Shown: positions 34,485 through 44,286, numbered from the stretch's first letter. The stretch: DNA of 64,000 nucleotides from JAZTZP01 sp045637525 (GCA_045637525.1 JAZTZP010000078.1:30579-94578), one strand, 5' to 3'. Notes: a model not told the origin generated them from the letters alone. Translations and numbers: made by a program.

Positions 34485-34725
34485 TAAATTATAGTTTATC
34501 TGCATAAATTAGCAGGCTGTAAATTCTGCTTTGCTTAGCCTCCTTTGTGTAAAGGGAGGTGGCACGGCGTAAGCCGTGACGGAGGGATTGTTCCTTAAAT
34601 ATGTTAATTTCTTGAAAGACAATCCCTCAGTCAGCCTATGGCTGACAGCTCCCTTTACACAAGGGAGCCTATTAGCAAAGCATATCAAAAGCCTATCCTT
34701 AATTAGTAAGATAAACTATAATTTA
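34485..34725. mobile_element. MITE-like palindromic element
   Basis: 241 bp with 16-bp terminal inverted repeats (TAAATTATAGTTTATC, and its complement at 34710-34725). Inner parts also pair: GCTTTGCT with AGCAAAGC, a CCTTTGTGTAAAGGG/CCCTTTACACAAGGG block, GGGATTG with CAATCCC, and a GTCAGCCTATGGCTGAC hairpin. No ORF. It probably was moved by a transposase elsewhere. Its ends match the island-flanking repeats at 1815 and 22015. Confidence 0.75.
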
Positions 34726-34793
34726 TAAATTAATTATATCCATAAATTCAAAAAATATGATTTCAAATTTATGGTTGATTAATAATAAAATTT

Positions 34794-34846
34794 AAAAAAA
34801 GTAAGAAGGCTAAATCAAATGAATGAATTGCCTTCTTACTTTTTTT
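34794..34846. terminator. Bidirectional terminator after the lipoprotein gene
   Basis: 17-base arms 34794-34810 and 34830-34846 pair perfectly with A- and T-runs at the outside. The right arm overlaps the lipoprotein stop codon. Confidence 0.8.
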
Positions 34847-35234
34847 ATTGCATAGCGTTTCTTACGTTATTGCCTGCACCCTTTACCATGTCTGCGGCAT
34901 CTCTTCCTACGTCACCAACAGCGTCCGCGGCGTCGCCTATGGCGTTTCCGGCGCTTTGTGTTACGCTGTTTGTTCCGTTACCGTTACTGTTTCCGGAGTT
35001 TGTTCCACTGTTGCTACCGTTACCGGTGCTTGTTTCACTACCGGTTCCGTTACCGGTTCCGTTGCTGTTCTGGCCGGTTGTTTCGTTGGTATTGTTACCG
35101 TTTGTATTATTTGCACCGGCTGTCGGACTCGGAGTATTGGTTGCTGTTGTGTTTTCATGAGTTTTATTAGCTGAGCAACCGCATAATCCGAGAATTAAAG
35201 CTGCCGCTATACACATTACTTTTATTCTGTTCAT
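34845..35234 (-). CDS. Low-complexity lipoprotein
   Basis: 129 residues from the ATG at 35234 (GAGGA 10 bases before); an ATG five codons earlier is possible. A signal peptide ends in the lipobox LCGC, so the mature protein would be lipid-anchored. Residues after it are a long Asn/Gly/Thr/Ser tract, then an alanine-rich amphipathic helix (GDAADAVGDVGRDAADMVKGAG). No family is recognised; a surface spacer protein seems likely. The low-complexity tract gives open frames on all strands, so only the lipobox frame is convincing. Confidence 0.7.
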   Translation of the reverse strand: MNRIKVMCIAAALILGLCGCSANKTHENTTATNTPSPTAGANNTNGNNTNETTGQNSNGTGNGTGSETSTGNGSNSGTNSGNSNGNGTNSVTQSAGNAIGDAADAVGDVGRDAADMVKGAGNNVRNAMQ

Positions 35235-35328
35235 TTTTTGTTTCCTCATTTCATTTTTAGTTAATAGTGTGCATTACATATTATAATCAAAAAAATAAAT
35301 TATATTAATCCAAATTTTTCCTGAAATA

Positions 35329-35357
35329 TTGACAAATGATAAAATTTAAAATATAAT
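35329..35357 (+). promoter_or_regulatory. Consensus promoter of the alpha-mannosidase gene
   Basis: Perfect TTGACA (35329-35334), 17-base spacer, perfect TATAAT (35352-35357), 35 bases before the TTG start. Confidence 0.85.
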
Positions 35358-35392
35358 GTAATTATTGAATATAAAAATCGGAGGAAATAAAT

Positions 35393-37774
35393 TTGAAAAA
35401 CATATATATGATTGGAAATACACATTTTGATCCTGTATGGCTCTGGAAGTGGGATGAGGCTATGGCGTCGATTCATTCTACATTCAGGAGTGCACTTGAC
35501 AGGATGAAGGAGGATGATGATTTTATTTATTCATTTGATACACCGCCTGTTTTTGAATGGATTAAAAATACGGACCCGGAAATGTTTGAAGAAATAAAAA
35601 TGCGTGTTGATGAGGGAAGATGGGAGCTTTGTGAGGGATGGTGGCTTCAGCCGGATTGCTTTAGCGCCTGCGGTGAGAGCTATGCACGTCAGAGCTTATA
35701 CGGACAACGGTATCTTAAGGAAAATTTCGGCAGATATGCAGATACGGTTTTTAATATAGATTCCTTCGGACATAATTCTGCAACTCCGCAGATACTGAAA
35801 AAAAGTAATATAGACTATTATTGTATGTGTCGTCCGGAAAATGGCCATTTTCCTCTTGCGGCGCCATATTTCAAATGGGAAAGTAAGGACGGAAGCTTTG
35901 TGAATGCATTCAGGGCAGGACAATACAGCCCTATATATAATAAAGATATGGAAAAAGCGGTGAAAACCGCCGAAGAAAATATGCACGGTGCGGTATGCGA
36001 TGAAATGATGGTTTACGGCGTTACAAATCACGGCGGAGCTCCGACAAAAAAAGCTATTGCTGATATTCATGCGCTTAGCGATAAAAAAGACTATGATATA
36101 AAATTTTCATCTGTTTCGGGATATTTTAAGGCACAAAAGAGGACGTGCGTTACGGTAGAAGGTGAAATGATTACAAATAATTACGGACCTTATACCAATA
36201 ATCATTTAATAAAGAAAAGGAACAGAATTGCGGAATATGCGGTTGTTAATGCTGAGAAGGCTTCTGTTATTGCAAAAAAGGTGCTTAATAAAAAATATGA
36301 AAAGAAAAAACTGAATGATTGCTGGAAGGCTGTGATGTTTAATCAATTTCATGATATTTTAGGCGGTGCAAGTATAAGGGATGCGTATTTTGATGCTTAT
36401 AATCAACTCGGAGGTGCTATATTTACGGCAAATGAAATGATGCACTTTGCACTGCAGTCAGTAACCGGGAAAATAAAAACACCCGGAGTAAATCCCGATA
36501 ATCCCTGGAATATAGTGGTATGGAACTTGAATGATACGGATTATGACGGATTTATAGAGGCAGAAGTACAATGGCTTCATGAATTTGACGCATATTCCGG
36601 CGGTATTTTATTAAAAGATTCTGAGGAAAACGAATATCCGTGCCAGATTATACTTGAAAAATCTGTTATAGCAGGTTTTCGTTCAAGATTTGTTTTTAAA
36701 GCGAATATTCCGGCGTTTGGATATAAGTCTTTTAAAGTGATTAAAACAGATAAAAAATCACTGGTTGTGGAAAATAATTGTATAAAGCGGATAGATAACG
36801 GCGTATATGAAGTGGATTTCGATGAGAAGACAGGCTTTATAAAAAGCGTTTTTGCAAAGAATATTAATAAAGAGTTTAAAAATATATTAAAGCCCGAGTG
36901 TTTTTCGGATGAAGGCGATACGTGGTGCTTTAATACGGTGTCCTGCGGTGAAAAGCTTGAAGATTTTGAGCTTTACAAGCTTTTTGTGACAGAAGACGGG
37001 ATGCATCGGACAACAGTTAAAGCAACGTATAAATTCAGAAAATCATGGCTCACACTTTATTATACTTTTTATGATGCTGAAAACTATTTTGATATAAAGT
37101 ATTCGGTGAACTGGAATGAAGAGCATACGGCGCTAAAGCTTATGACTGATACGGGATATTCTGATATAACGGTTTCATCACCATTTTCAACCGAACAGAG
37201 AACGGAATATACACATGATGTACCTATGGGTGAATGGGTGTGTATGCATGATAATGACGGTGGAGTTTCTTTCATCTGCGACAGCATATTTTCGTATACG
37301 AAAACAGGTACGGTTATTGGTCTTAATATTTTAAGAAGCTGTATTTACGGGGATTTAAGGCTTTGTGAGCTTAATGCGGATTCGGACTATCCGATAATGG
37401 AGCAGGGGATTTGTGAGGGATGTGTTCGGGTGGTATTACATGACGGTGATTATGCGAAAAATAAAATTCCGGCTATGGCAAATGCGTTTAATAATAATCC
37501 TGTGGTTATATGCGAAGCAAACCATGACGGAGTGTTGCCGGAATATGAACAATACATCGGTCTGAAGTCTGAAAGCGTATATATAAGTGCAGTAAAGGAA
37601 TGCGAAGCCGATGAGGATAACGTTATAAGGCTTTTTGAGATCAGCGGCAAAAAGCAGAATGCTGATCTGAACTATTTCGGAAACGTGATTTCAATTCCGA
37701 TGAATCCTTATGAGATAAAAACCGTTAAGATAAGCGGGGATGAGGTAAAAGAAGTAAATATACTGGAAGAGTAA
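35393..37774 (+). CDS. GH38 alpha-mannosidase
   Basis: 793 residues from TTG 35393, with GGAGGAAA 8-10 bases upstream; no signal peptide. NTHFDPVWLWKWD at the N-terminus gives the zinc ligands (H, D) of GH38, and NIDSFGHN at about residue 122 the catalytic Asp nucleophile. MFNQFHDILGG supplies a third zinc His-Asp pair. The C-terminal half is the beta-rich GH38 domain. The enzyme removes alpha-mannosyl residues with retention, likely from imported N-glycan or yeast-mannan fragments in a gut setting. Monocistronic with its own strong promoter; no mannose transporter is next to it. Confidence 0.9.
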   Translation: MKNIYMIGNTHFDPVWLWKWDEAMASIHSTFRSALDRMKEDDDFIYSFDTPPVFEWIKNTDPEMFEEIKMRVDEGRWELCEGWWLQPDCFSACGESYARQSLYGQRYLKENFGRYADTVFNIDSFGHNSATPQILKKSNIDYYCMCRPENGHFPLAAPYFKWESKDGSFVNAFRAGQYSPIYNKDMEKAVKTAEENMHGAVCDEMMVYGVTNHGGAPTKKAIADIHALSDKKDYDIKFSSVSGYFKAQKRTCVTVEGEMITNNYGPYTNNHLIKKRNRIAEYAVVNAEKASVIAKKVLNKKYEKKKLNDCWKAVMFNQFHDILGGASIRDAYFDAYNQLGGAIFTANEMMHFALQSVTGKIKTPGVNPDNPWNIVVWNLNDTDYDGFIEAEVQWLHEFDAYSGGILLKDSEENEYPCQIILEKSVIAGFRSRFVFKANIPAFGYKSFKVIKTDKKSLVVENNCIKRIDNGVYEVDFDEKTGFIKSVFAKNINKEFKNILKPECFSDEGDTWCFNTVSCGEKLEDFELYKLFVTEDGMHRTTVKATYKFRKSWLTLYYTFYDAENYFDIKYSVNWNEEHTALKLMTDTGYSDITVSSPFSTEQRTEYTHDVPMGEWVCMHDNDGGVSFICDSIFSYTKTGTVIGLNILRSCIYGDLRLCELNADSDYPIMEQGICEGCVRVVLHDGDYAKNKIPAMANAFNNNPVVICEANHDGVLPEYEQYIGLKSESVYISAVKECEADEDNVIRLFEISGKKQNADLNYFGNVISIPMNPYEIKTVKISGDEVKEVNILEE

Positions 37775-37851
37775 TTATAGTAATGTGTACAAATAAATAA
37801 ATTGCAACTGAAAGAATTTTAAGGAAAACATAAAAAAATGTCAGAAAACTA

Positions 37852-37880
37852 TTGCAAATATCTAAAAAGTGTGGTACAAT
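37852..37880 (+). promoter_or_regulatory. Promoter of T-box-pheS-pheT-birA
   Basis: TTGCAA (37852-37857), 17-base spacer, TACAAT (37875-37880), just before the T-box leader. Confidence 0.75.
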
Positions 37881-37887
37881 GATAAAA

Positions 37888-38149
37888 ATGAATAAAAAAG
37901 CTATGATGAAACAAAGTAGGCTGTAAGTTCGCCATAAGAGAGCGGTGGTCACCGGCTGTAAGCCGCCGCGGTAAGAGTACGGTTGAAATTTCCTTTCGGA
38001 GCTGTATGGGTGAAGCCCGGTTCGGGTGTGTAGTCTGTGCCGGCGGCAGTCGTTAAAATGCATACGAGCGTCCGTAGCGTGAAGCTTCGGAAATGCGGGT
38101 GGTACCGCGGAGAATTTCTTCGTCCCGAATTTTTTCGGGACGTTTTTTT
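37888..38149 (+). ncRNA. T-box leader, probably tRNA-Phe-responsive
   Basis: The conserved T-box GGGTGGTACCGCGG lies at 38097-38110, followed by the terminator stem 38121-38128/38135-38142 and seven T. Upstream is a long stem I region (GAGAGCGG ... GCCGCCGCGG, AGTA-type bulge). A TTC at 37990-37992 is a plausible Phe specifier. Uncharged tRNA-Phe would stabilise the antiterminator and switch on pheST. Left boundary is estimated from the promoter. Confidence 0.9.
38121..38149 (+). terminator. T-box intrinsic terminator
   Basis: CGTCCCGA pairs with TCGGGACG (38135-38142) and is followed by TTTTTTT. Its 5' arm overlaps the region used by the antiterminator. Confidence 0.85.
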
Positions 38150-38202
38150 ATGTAAAAAATGTTTCGGAAATGCTTGAATTTTAATATAAGGAGGAACAAA
38201 AA

Positions 38203-39222
38203 ATGAAGCAAAAAATTCAGGAGATTAAAAGCCTGGTTGAAGAACAGCTTTTAAAAGCAGACAGCATAGAAGCTCTTGAAGAAATCAGAATTAAATTTTT
38301 AGGAAAGAAAGGTGAGCTTACGGCTGTGCTTAAGGGCATGGGACAGCTTAGTGCAGAAGAACGTCCGGTTATCGGGGCGCTTGCAAATGAGGTAAGAGCT
38401 TTTCTTGAAAAGGAAATAGATGAGAAAAAGTCGGAGCTTAACAAAAAACTTCAGGCTGAGAAATTAAAAGCCGAAGTTTTAGACGTTACAATGCCGGGTA
38501 AAAAGGCAGAAGCCGGCGGACTTCATCCGCTTACAACGGTTCTTGACGAAATAAAGTCGATATTTTTAGGAATGGGCTTTCAGATTGCGGAGGGCCCGGA
38601 GGTTGAATATGATTATTATAACTTTGAGGCGTTAAACATTCCTAAAAATCATCCGGCACGTGATACACAGGACACATTCTATATTTCTGAGAATATTGTT
38701 TTAAGATCACAGACTTCGCCTATGCAGATCCGTGTAATGGAAAATAATAAACCACCGATAAGAATTCTTGCACCGGGCAGAGTTTACAGAAGCGATGCTG
38801 TTGACGCAACTCATTCACCGGTGTTCCATCAGATAGAGGGACTTGTGGTTGATAAGGGCGTTACTATGGCTGACCTTAAGGGCACTCTTGAAATGTTTGT
38901 AAAACAGCTTTACGGTGAAAAGACAAAGGTACGTTTTCGTCCGCATCATTTCCCGTTTACAGAGCCTTCTGCTGAGATGGATATGTCTTGCTTTGCTTGC
39001 GGCGGTGAAGGCTGCAGTGTATGCAAGGGTGAAGGCTGGATAGAGATTTTAGGCTGTGGTATGGTTCATCCGAAGGTTCTTAAAAACTGCGGAATAGATC
39101 CTGAGGAATATTCGGGATTTGCGTTTGGACTTGGTCTTGAGCGTATAACCATGGGAAGATACAATATAGACGACTTAAGATTATTCTTTGAAAATGATGA
39201 AAGATTTTTGAAACAGTTCTGA
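38203..39222 (+). CDS. pheS: Phenylalanyl-tRNA synthetase alpha subunit
   Basis: 339 residues, standard length. N-terminal coiled-coil arm (1-90), then the class II catalytic core with motif 2 region (GRVYRSDAVDATHSP, FHQIEGLVV) and motif 3 (FGLGLERITMG). Forms an alpha2-beta2 enzyme with PheT that charges tRNA-Phe. AGGAGG precedes ATG; 32 bases separate it from pheT. Confidence 0.98.
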   Translation: MKQKIQEIKSLVEEQLLKADSIEALEEIRIKFLGKKGELTAVLKGMGQLSAEERPVIGALANEVRAFLEKEIDEKKSELNKKLQAEKLKAEVLDVTMPGKKAEAGGLHPLTTVLDEIKSIFLGMGFQIAEGPEVEYDYYNFEALNIPKNHPARDTQDTFYISENIVLRSQTSPMQIRVMENNKPPIRILAPGRVYRSDAVDATHSPVFHQIEGLVVDKGVTMADLKGTLEMFVKQLYGEKTKVRFRPHHFPFTEPSAEMDMSCFACGGEGCSVCKGEGWIEILGCGMVHPKVLKNCGIDPEEYSGFAFGLGLERITMGRYNIDDLRLFFENDERFLKQF

Positions 39223-39254
39223 TTTTAATAGAGTGTGAAAGGAATGATTAAGAA

Positions 39255-41642
39255 ATGAAAGTACCAATGAGTTGGTTTAATGATTATACCGATATTAGCG
39301 GTGTATCACCTAAGGAATTTGATCATGTGCTTACTATGTCGGGTTCGAAGGTGGAAGAGGTTGTTAACTTAGGTAAGGATATTAATAAGGTTGTGACGGG
39401 TAAGATTTTAGAGGTTGTACCTCACACGGATTCTGACCACCTTGTTATATGTCAGGTGGACACAGGCGAGGGTGAGCCTATACAGATAGTTACGGGTGCG
39501 CCGAATGTTAAGCCGGGACAGATTGTGCCTGTTGCACTTCACGGTTCCACTTTGCCGGGCGGAATTAACATTAAAAAAGGAAAGCTCAGAGGCGTAGAGT
39601 CTAACGGAATGCTTTGTTCGGCTGATGAGCTCGGTATAACACCGCAGGAGCTTGGGTATGAGCCGGAATACGGAATACTTATACTTCCTGAGGACACAGA
39701 AACGGGAATGGATATAAAAGATTATTTCGGACTTAATGAAGAGATTGTTGAGTTTGAAATAACATCAAACCGTCCCGACTGCTTCAGCGTTATCGGACTT
39801 GCAAGAGAAACGGCGGCATCTTTTAAGAAGCCGTTTAATGTGAAAGCTCCTGTGATTCATGAAAATGATGAGGACATAAACGATTATCTTAAGGTGAATG
39901 TAGAAAATAAAGAAAAGTGCTTAAGATACAGCGCAAGGATGGTTAAGAATGTGAAAATAGGTCCGTCTCCCGAATGGATGGTTAAAAGACTTAAGGCCTG
40001 CGGAATACGTTCTATAAATAACCTTGTTGATATAACAAACTATGTACTCATGGAATACGGACAGCCGATGCACGCTTTTGATATGAGAGATTTAAAGGGT
40101 GCCCGGATAACTGTACGTTCCGCTAATGACGGAGAGGTTATAAAGACTCTTGACGAACAGGAAAGATGCCTTAATGCTGACGACCTTGTAATTGCTGACG
40201 GCGAAAGAGCTGTTGCTGTTGCAGGTGTCATGGGTGGATTTAACTCGGAGATAAAAGACGATACAACAACGGTTGTGTTTGAATCTGCAACGTTTGACGG
40301 AACAAGTGTAAGACTTACCGCGCAAAAGCTCGGACTTCGTACAGAATCGTCATCGAGATATGAAAAGGGACTTGATCCGAATAATACAATACCTGCGGTT
40401 GAACGTGCTTGTGAGCTTGTTGAAATGCTTGGCTGTGGCGAGGTTGTTGGCGGATGTATTGATGTTGTTGGTAAAGAACGTACAAGACGTGTTCTGCCGT
40501 TTCGACCTGATTATATAAACAGCTTCTTAGGTACTGATATTCCGGTAAATGAGATGGTATCATATCTTGAAGCCATAGAGTTTGAGGTTGATATGAGTGC
40601 TATGACTGTATCTGTACCAACATTTCGTCCTGATGTTGAAGGTCAGGCCGATGTTGCCGAAGAAGTGGCTCGTTTTTACGGTTATGACGTAATCCCGACA
40701 ACACTTTTGTCCGGAGAGACTACTATCGGAATGAAGACGACAAAACAGCTTATTACAGACAAGATAAACGCACTTTTAGCGGATCACGGAATGTATGAAA
40801 TATACACATATACTTTCGTTTCGCCGACAATTTACGATAAACTGAGGATACCGGCAGACAGTAGCTTAAGAAATAATGTTGTTATTTCAAATCCGCTTGG
40901 TGAAGATACTTCTGTTATGCGTACAACGACTGTTGCTAACATGCTTGAAGTTCTTGCAAGAAACTATAAATATAAGAATGAGGCTGTAAAATTCTTTGAG
41001 ATAGGAAAAATATATATACCTACTGAGCCGGACAAGCTTCCCGAAGAGCCCGAAATGATAACTATGGGAATGTATGGAGATAAGATTGATTTCTTTGACC
41101 TTAAGGGAATGTGCGAAATGCTCACAGAGGGACTTCATATTTCAAAGGTAAGCTATCGTGCGTGCAAGGATAATCCGATGTATCATCCGGGAAGAACTGC
41201 GGAGCTTATATCAAGAGGCGAGGTTATAGGAATACTCGGTCAGGTGCATCCTGAAACGGCTGAGAATTTTGATATAGATATTCCATGCTACGTTGCAGAG
41301 ATAGATCTTAAAAAGCTTATTGAATGCGTTGATGATGATATAAAATATGTTCAGATTCCGAAATTCCCGGCGGTTGAGCGTGATATTGCTATGCTTGTTG
41401 ACGCTGATATTCCTGTTGCAAGAATTGAAGAGGTTATGAAAAAGGCCGGCGGAAAGATGCTCTGCTCAGTTAAGCTGTTTGACGTTTATCAGGGTAAGCA
41501 AATTCCTGAAGGTAAAAAGAGTGTTGCATATTCAATTTCTTTCAGAGATAACACACGAAGCCTTACCAATGAGGAAGTAAACGTTGTGTTTGATAAGATT
41601 CTCAAAAAATTACAGGTGGAAATAAATGCACAGCTCAGATAA
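39255..41642 (+). CDS. pheT: Phenylalanyl-tRNA synthetase beta subunit
   Basis: 795 residues. Domains in order: an EMAP-like tRNA-binding domain (about 40-150), B3/B4 editing domain (about 210-385), B5 domain (about 405-475), core catalytic-like region and C-terminal FDX-ACB anticodon-binding domain (about 700-795; ends KLFDVYQG ... KSVAYS). Its last 17 bases overlap birA, so the two are translationally coupled. Confidence 0.98.
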   Translation: MKVPMSWFNDYTDISGVSPKEFDHVLTMSGSKVEEVVNLGKDINKVVTGKILEVVPHTDSDHLVICQVDTGEGEPIQIVTGAPNVKPGQIVPVALHGSTLPGGINIKKGKLRGVESNGMLCSADELGITPQELGYEPEYGILILPEDTETGMDIKDYFGLNEEIVEFEITSNRPDCFSVIGLARETAASFKKPFNVKAPVIHENDEDINDYLKVNVENKEKCLRYSARMVKNVKIGPSPEWMVKRLKACGIRSINNLVDITNYVLMEYGQPMHAFDMRDLKGARITVRSANDGEVIKTLDEQERCLNADDLVIADGERAVAVAGVMGGFNSEIKDDTTTVVFESATFDGTSVRLTAQKLGLRTESSSRYEKGLDPNNTIPAVERACELVEMLGCGEVVGGCIDVVGKERTRRVLPFRPDYINSFLGTDIPVNEMVSYLEAIEFEVDMSAMTVSVPTFRPDVEGQADVAEEVARFYGYDVIPTTLLSGETTIGMKTTKQLITDKINALLADHGMYEIYTYTFVSPTIYDKLRIPADSSLRNNVVISNPLGEDTSVMRTTTVANMLEVLARNYKYKNEAVKFFEIGKIYIPTEPDKLPEEPEMITMGMYGDKIDFFDLKGMCEMLTEGLHISKVSYRACKDNPMYHPGRTAELISRGEVIGILGQVHPETAENFDIDIPCYVAEIDLKKLIECVDDDIKYVQIPKFPAVERDIAMLVDADIPVARIEEVMKKAGGKMLCSVKLFDVYQGKQIPEGKKSVAYSISFRDNTRSLTNEEVNVVFDKILKKLQVEINAQLR

Positions 41643-42453
41643 GGTTTTGAGTAAAATAAAGAAGCTTTTGCCGGGTAATTCACCCGGCAAAAGTGATATA
41701 TTGGATGAAAAGGATATTTTATCATCATTAAAAACGAAGTTTATTGGAAGAAATATTCTGATATTTGACGTAGTTTCTTCTACAAATGTTATTGCGAAAG
41801 AAAAAAGTGATTTACCGGAGGGGACTGTTTTTATCGCTGAGACTCAGACTGACGGTCGGGGGAGACTCGGACGGGAGTGGATAAGCGAAAGCGGGGAAGG
41901 ACTGTGGTTTTCAGTGCTTTTAAAGCCGGGTGTTGAGCCGGATAAGGCATCGGTTATAACCCTTGTTGCCGGAATGGCGGTGTGCGAGGTGCTTGGAGCG
42001 GAGTATGCTGTTAAATGGCCTAATGATATTGTAACCGACGGTAAAAAGGTATGCGGTATTCTTACTGAGATGACGGCAGGAAACGTAATATGCGGGATTG
42101 GCGTTAATGTAAATAACAGAGAGTTTTTTGAGGATTTAAGGGATAAGGCGACTTCTGTTTATATAAAATCCGGAAAAAGGGCTCAAAGAAATGCTCTGCT
42201 TGCAGATATTCTGAATGCTTTTGAGCGGCTTTACTTTGAGTTTACGGAAAATGGGTTTGATACACTTGCCGATAAATATAAAAGCATGTGTATAACAATT
42301 GGAAAGATAGTTTCTGTCAGCGGAAATATTACGCTTTGCGGCATGGCTGAGGATATAACAGCCACGGGTGAGCTTATCGTCAGAAACGGGGAAGGAAGAC
42401 ATATTGTAAATTCCGGAGAGGTTTCGGTAAGAGGAATTTACGGATATATATGA
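41626..42453 (+). CDS. birA: Biotin-[acetyl-CoA-carboxylase] ligase without HTH domain
   Basis: 275 residues from ATG 41626 within the end of pheT. BirA catalytic motifs are present: TQTDGRGRLGREW (biotinyl-AMP loop), GLWFSVLLKP and KWPNDIV (catalytic Lys), then a small C-terminal SH3-like domain. The usual N-terminal winged helix of bifunctional BirA is absent, replaced by about 45 residues of charged tail, so it is a ligase but probably not a repressor. Biotinylates carboxylase carrier proteins. The coupling with pheT is a genomic convenience, not a pathway link. Confidence 0.93.
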   Translation: MHSSDKVLSKIKKLLPGNSPGKSDILDEKDILSSLKTKFIGRNILIFDVVSSTNVIAKEKSDLPEGTVFIAETQTDGRGRLGREWISESGEGLWFSVLLKPGVEPDKASVITLVAGMAVCEVLGAEYAVKWPNDIVTDGKKVCGILTEMTAGNVICGIGVNVNNREFFEDLRDKATSVYIKSGKRAQRNALLADILNAFERLYFEFTENGFDTLADKYKSMCITIGKIVSVSGNITLCGMAEDITATGELIVRNGEGRHIVNSGEVSVRGIYGYI

Positions 42454-42492
42454 AAACAGAGTTCCGGAAAATATAAGGAACTCTGTTTTTTT
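42453..42492. terminator. Terminator after birA
   Basis: AAAACAGAGTTCC (42453-42465) pairs with 42477-42489, followed by a T-run to 42492. Confidence 0.8.
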
Positions 42493-42542
42493 ATCTTTTA
42501 GGAAATTGCGTGCTTTTGCAATTTTCTAAATTACAAAAAAGT
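42491..42542. repeat. 52-bp dispersed hairpin repeat, copy 1
   Basis: Matches 46078-46129 at 51 of 52 positions. The inner part, TTAGGAAATTGC ... GCAATTTTCTAA, forms a hairpin with the loop GTGCTTTT. No coding potential. The rest of the gap to rbgA holds nothing recognisable. Confidence 0.7.
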
Positions 42543-42591
42543 CTGCTTATGGAAGTGAGCTGTGTGAACGACAATTATGATAGTGACTTTT

Positions 42592-43467
42592 TTATTGCGG
42601 TTTTTCCAATGTTATCTTTCCGATACGGCAGCTTCTGAATTCATCAAGAACCATATTTGCGGCACGTTCTGTGTCGGGTTCACCGCCTGAGATTATAAAA
42701 CCACGCTTTTTTGCGATATATTCCAAAAGCTCATAGCCTTTAAGCTCCGATATGTTTTCGAGCTTGTAGCGTGTTGAAAGCTCTGTGGCGTAGTTATCAC
42801 GCAAAAACTCAAGCAGGGAATAGGAAAGGAGCTCGGTGTTTATTATTTCGTCTTTTATGGCACCGGTGCAGGCGACACGCTTTGCTGTTTCGTTATCTTC
42901 GAATTTCGGCGGAAGTATTCCGGGGGTGTCGAGAAGCTCTATGTCGCCACGAAGGCGTATCCATTGCTTGCCGCGCGTAACGCCCGGTCTGTCGCCGGTT
43001 TTTGTGCTCGCTTTTCCGACTAAGCGGTTTATGAGGCTTGATTTTCCGACGTTTGGAATACCGACTGTCATTATTTTTATGGTGCGGTTTCTGCCTTTTT
43101 CTTTATCACGCTCAATTTTTTCGCGTATCAGCTCTTTTGCTGCCGCTGTTATTTTATTTATACCCGCGCCTGTGGTACAGCTTACCGGAATGACGTTTAT
43201 ACCTTGTTTTTTGAAAAATGAAATCCATTCTGAGGTTATATCAAGATCTGCAAGATCGGATTTGTTCATTACAATAAGTCGCGGTTTTGATTTTAACATT
43301 TCGTTGAAGCTTGGGTTTCTTCCTGAGAATGGGATTCTTGCATCTGTTATTTCCACAACTACGTCTATAAGCTTAAGGTTTTCCTCGATCAAACGGCGTG
43401 TTTTTGCCATATGACCGGGATACCATTGAAGTTGTTGCGGCTGAATACCTGTTTGATTTTCGTTCAT
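42592..43467 (-). CDS. rbgA: Ribosome biogenesis GTPase RbgA (YlqF)
   Basis: 291 residues. QWYPGHMAKT at the N-terminus is the family signature. The G motifs are circularly permuted: NKSD (G4) comes first, then GIPNVGKSSLINRL (G1) and DTPG (G3). The C-terminal helical domain binds the 50S subunit. RbgA is needed for late 50S assembly in Firmicutes. Clear start with AGGAG; encoded 89 bases downstream of lepB on the same strand, consistent with one rplS-lepB-rbgA transcript. Confidence 0.95.
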   Translation of the reverse strand: MNENQTGIQPQQLQWYPGHMAKTRRLIEENLKLIDVVVEITDARIPFSGRNPSFNEMLKSKPRLIVMNKSDLADLDITSEWISFFKKQGINVIPVSCTTGAGINKITAAAKELIREKIERDKEKGRNRTIKIMTVGIPNVGKSSLINRLVGKASTKTGDRPGVTRGKQWIRLRGDIELLDTPGILPPKFEDNETAKRVACTGAIKDEIINTELLSYSLLEFLRDNYATELSTRYKLENISELKGYELLEYIAKKRGFIISGGEPDTERAANMVLDEFRSCRIGKITLEKPQ

Positions 43468-43556
43468 GTTAATTGTCTCCTGTTAAAATTCTGAATAAAA
43501 GCGATTTGCAATTAATAGAATTACAAACCGCCTTTTAGATTAATGTTTTTTGAAAA

Positions 43557-44246
43557 TTATCTTGTGATACCTATCTGGTTAAGAGGCCATATTCTTATTT
43601 GTGATTTTCCGAGTACGGCTTCAAACGGAACCTGACCTAAATCAGAATGACGGCTGTCTTTACTGTGTTCTCTGTTATCGCCCATTACAAACACATGACC
43701 TTCTTCTACCGTTACCGGGTATTCAACGTTCATATCTATGCTTTGGGTGTAGCCGTAATCTTCTTCAAGCATAACTCCGTCGACATAAACCTTACCACCT
43801 TTTAAATCAACGGTTTGTCCCGGCATGGCTATAACTCTTTTTACATAGTATCTTCTTTTCAGCTCCTTTGGAACAGTCGTGTATGACTTGATAAATCTGC
43901 TTGCGGCGTTGATTTTTTTGCCGGTGCTCTGTTCGAGCTGTTCAAAGTAGTCGTTTCTCTTATTATATGTTGAGTCTAATATTATTATGTCGCCCTGTTC
44001 AGGTTCATAGCCGAGCTTTGTAACAATAAGTCTGTCTTCGTGAACAAGTGTGGGGAACATACTTGAGCCGTCAACCTTTACAATGTCAAAAAGAAATCCT
44101 TTAATTAAAAATGCAATTGCAACTGCTATAACTATGGTATAAAACCACTCAAATAACTCTCTGCCTATTGAGTTCTTCTTTGGTTTTGATGATTTGTTTT
44201 CCTTGTTTTCGATAGTTTCTTTGTTTTCGTTATTTTCGTTCATCAT
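43557..44246 (-). CDS. lepB: Signal peptidase I
   Basis: About 229 residues from the ATG at 44246 (the next codon, 44243, is also ATG and has better spacing from GGGAGG); the frame is open further upstream without a site. Asn/Glu/Lys-rich cytoplasmic tail, one membrane helix, then GSSMFPTL with the catalytic Ser, KRVIAMPGQ with the catalytic Lys and GDNREHSKDSR (box E). The enzyme cleaves signal peptides outside the membrane. Follows the rplS terminator, so part of its expression may come from read-through. Confidence 0.95.
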   Translation of the reverse strand: MMNENNENKETIENKENKSSKPKKNSIGRELFEWFYTIVIAVAIAFLIKGFLFDIVKVDGSSMFPTLVHEDRLIVTKLGYEPEQGDIIILDSTYNKRNDYFEQLEQSTGKKINAASRFIKSYTTVPKELKRRYYVKRVIAMPGQTVDLKGGKVYVDGVMLEEDYGYTQSIDMNVEYPVTVEEGHVFVMGDNREHSKDSRHSDLGQVPFEAVLGKSQIRIWPLNQIGITR

Positions 44247-44286
44247 ACAATCCTCCCGTTTTAAACAAATTTTTCGCAAGGTTAAG

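Noticed and set aside
34819..35174. Plus-strand ORFs opposite the lipoprotein gene
   Set aside because: The low-complexity Asn/Gly/Thr sequence leaves several frames open; only the minus-strand frame has a lipobox and ribosome site.
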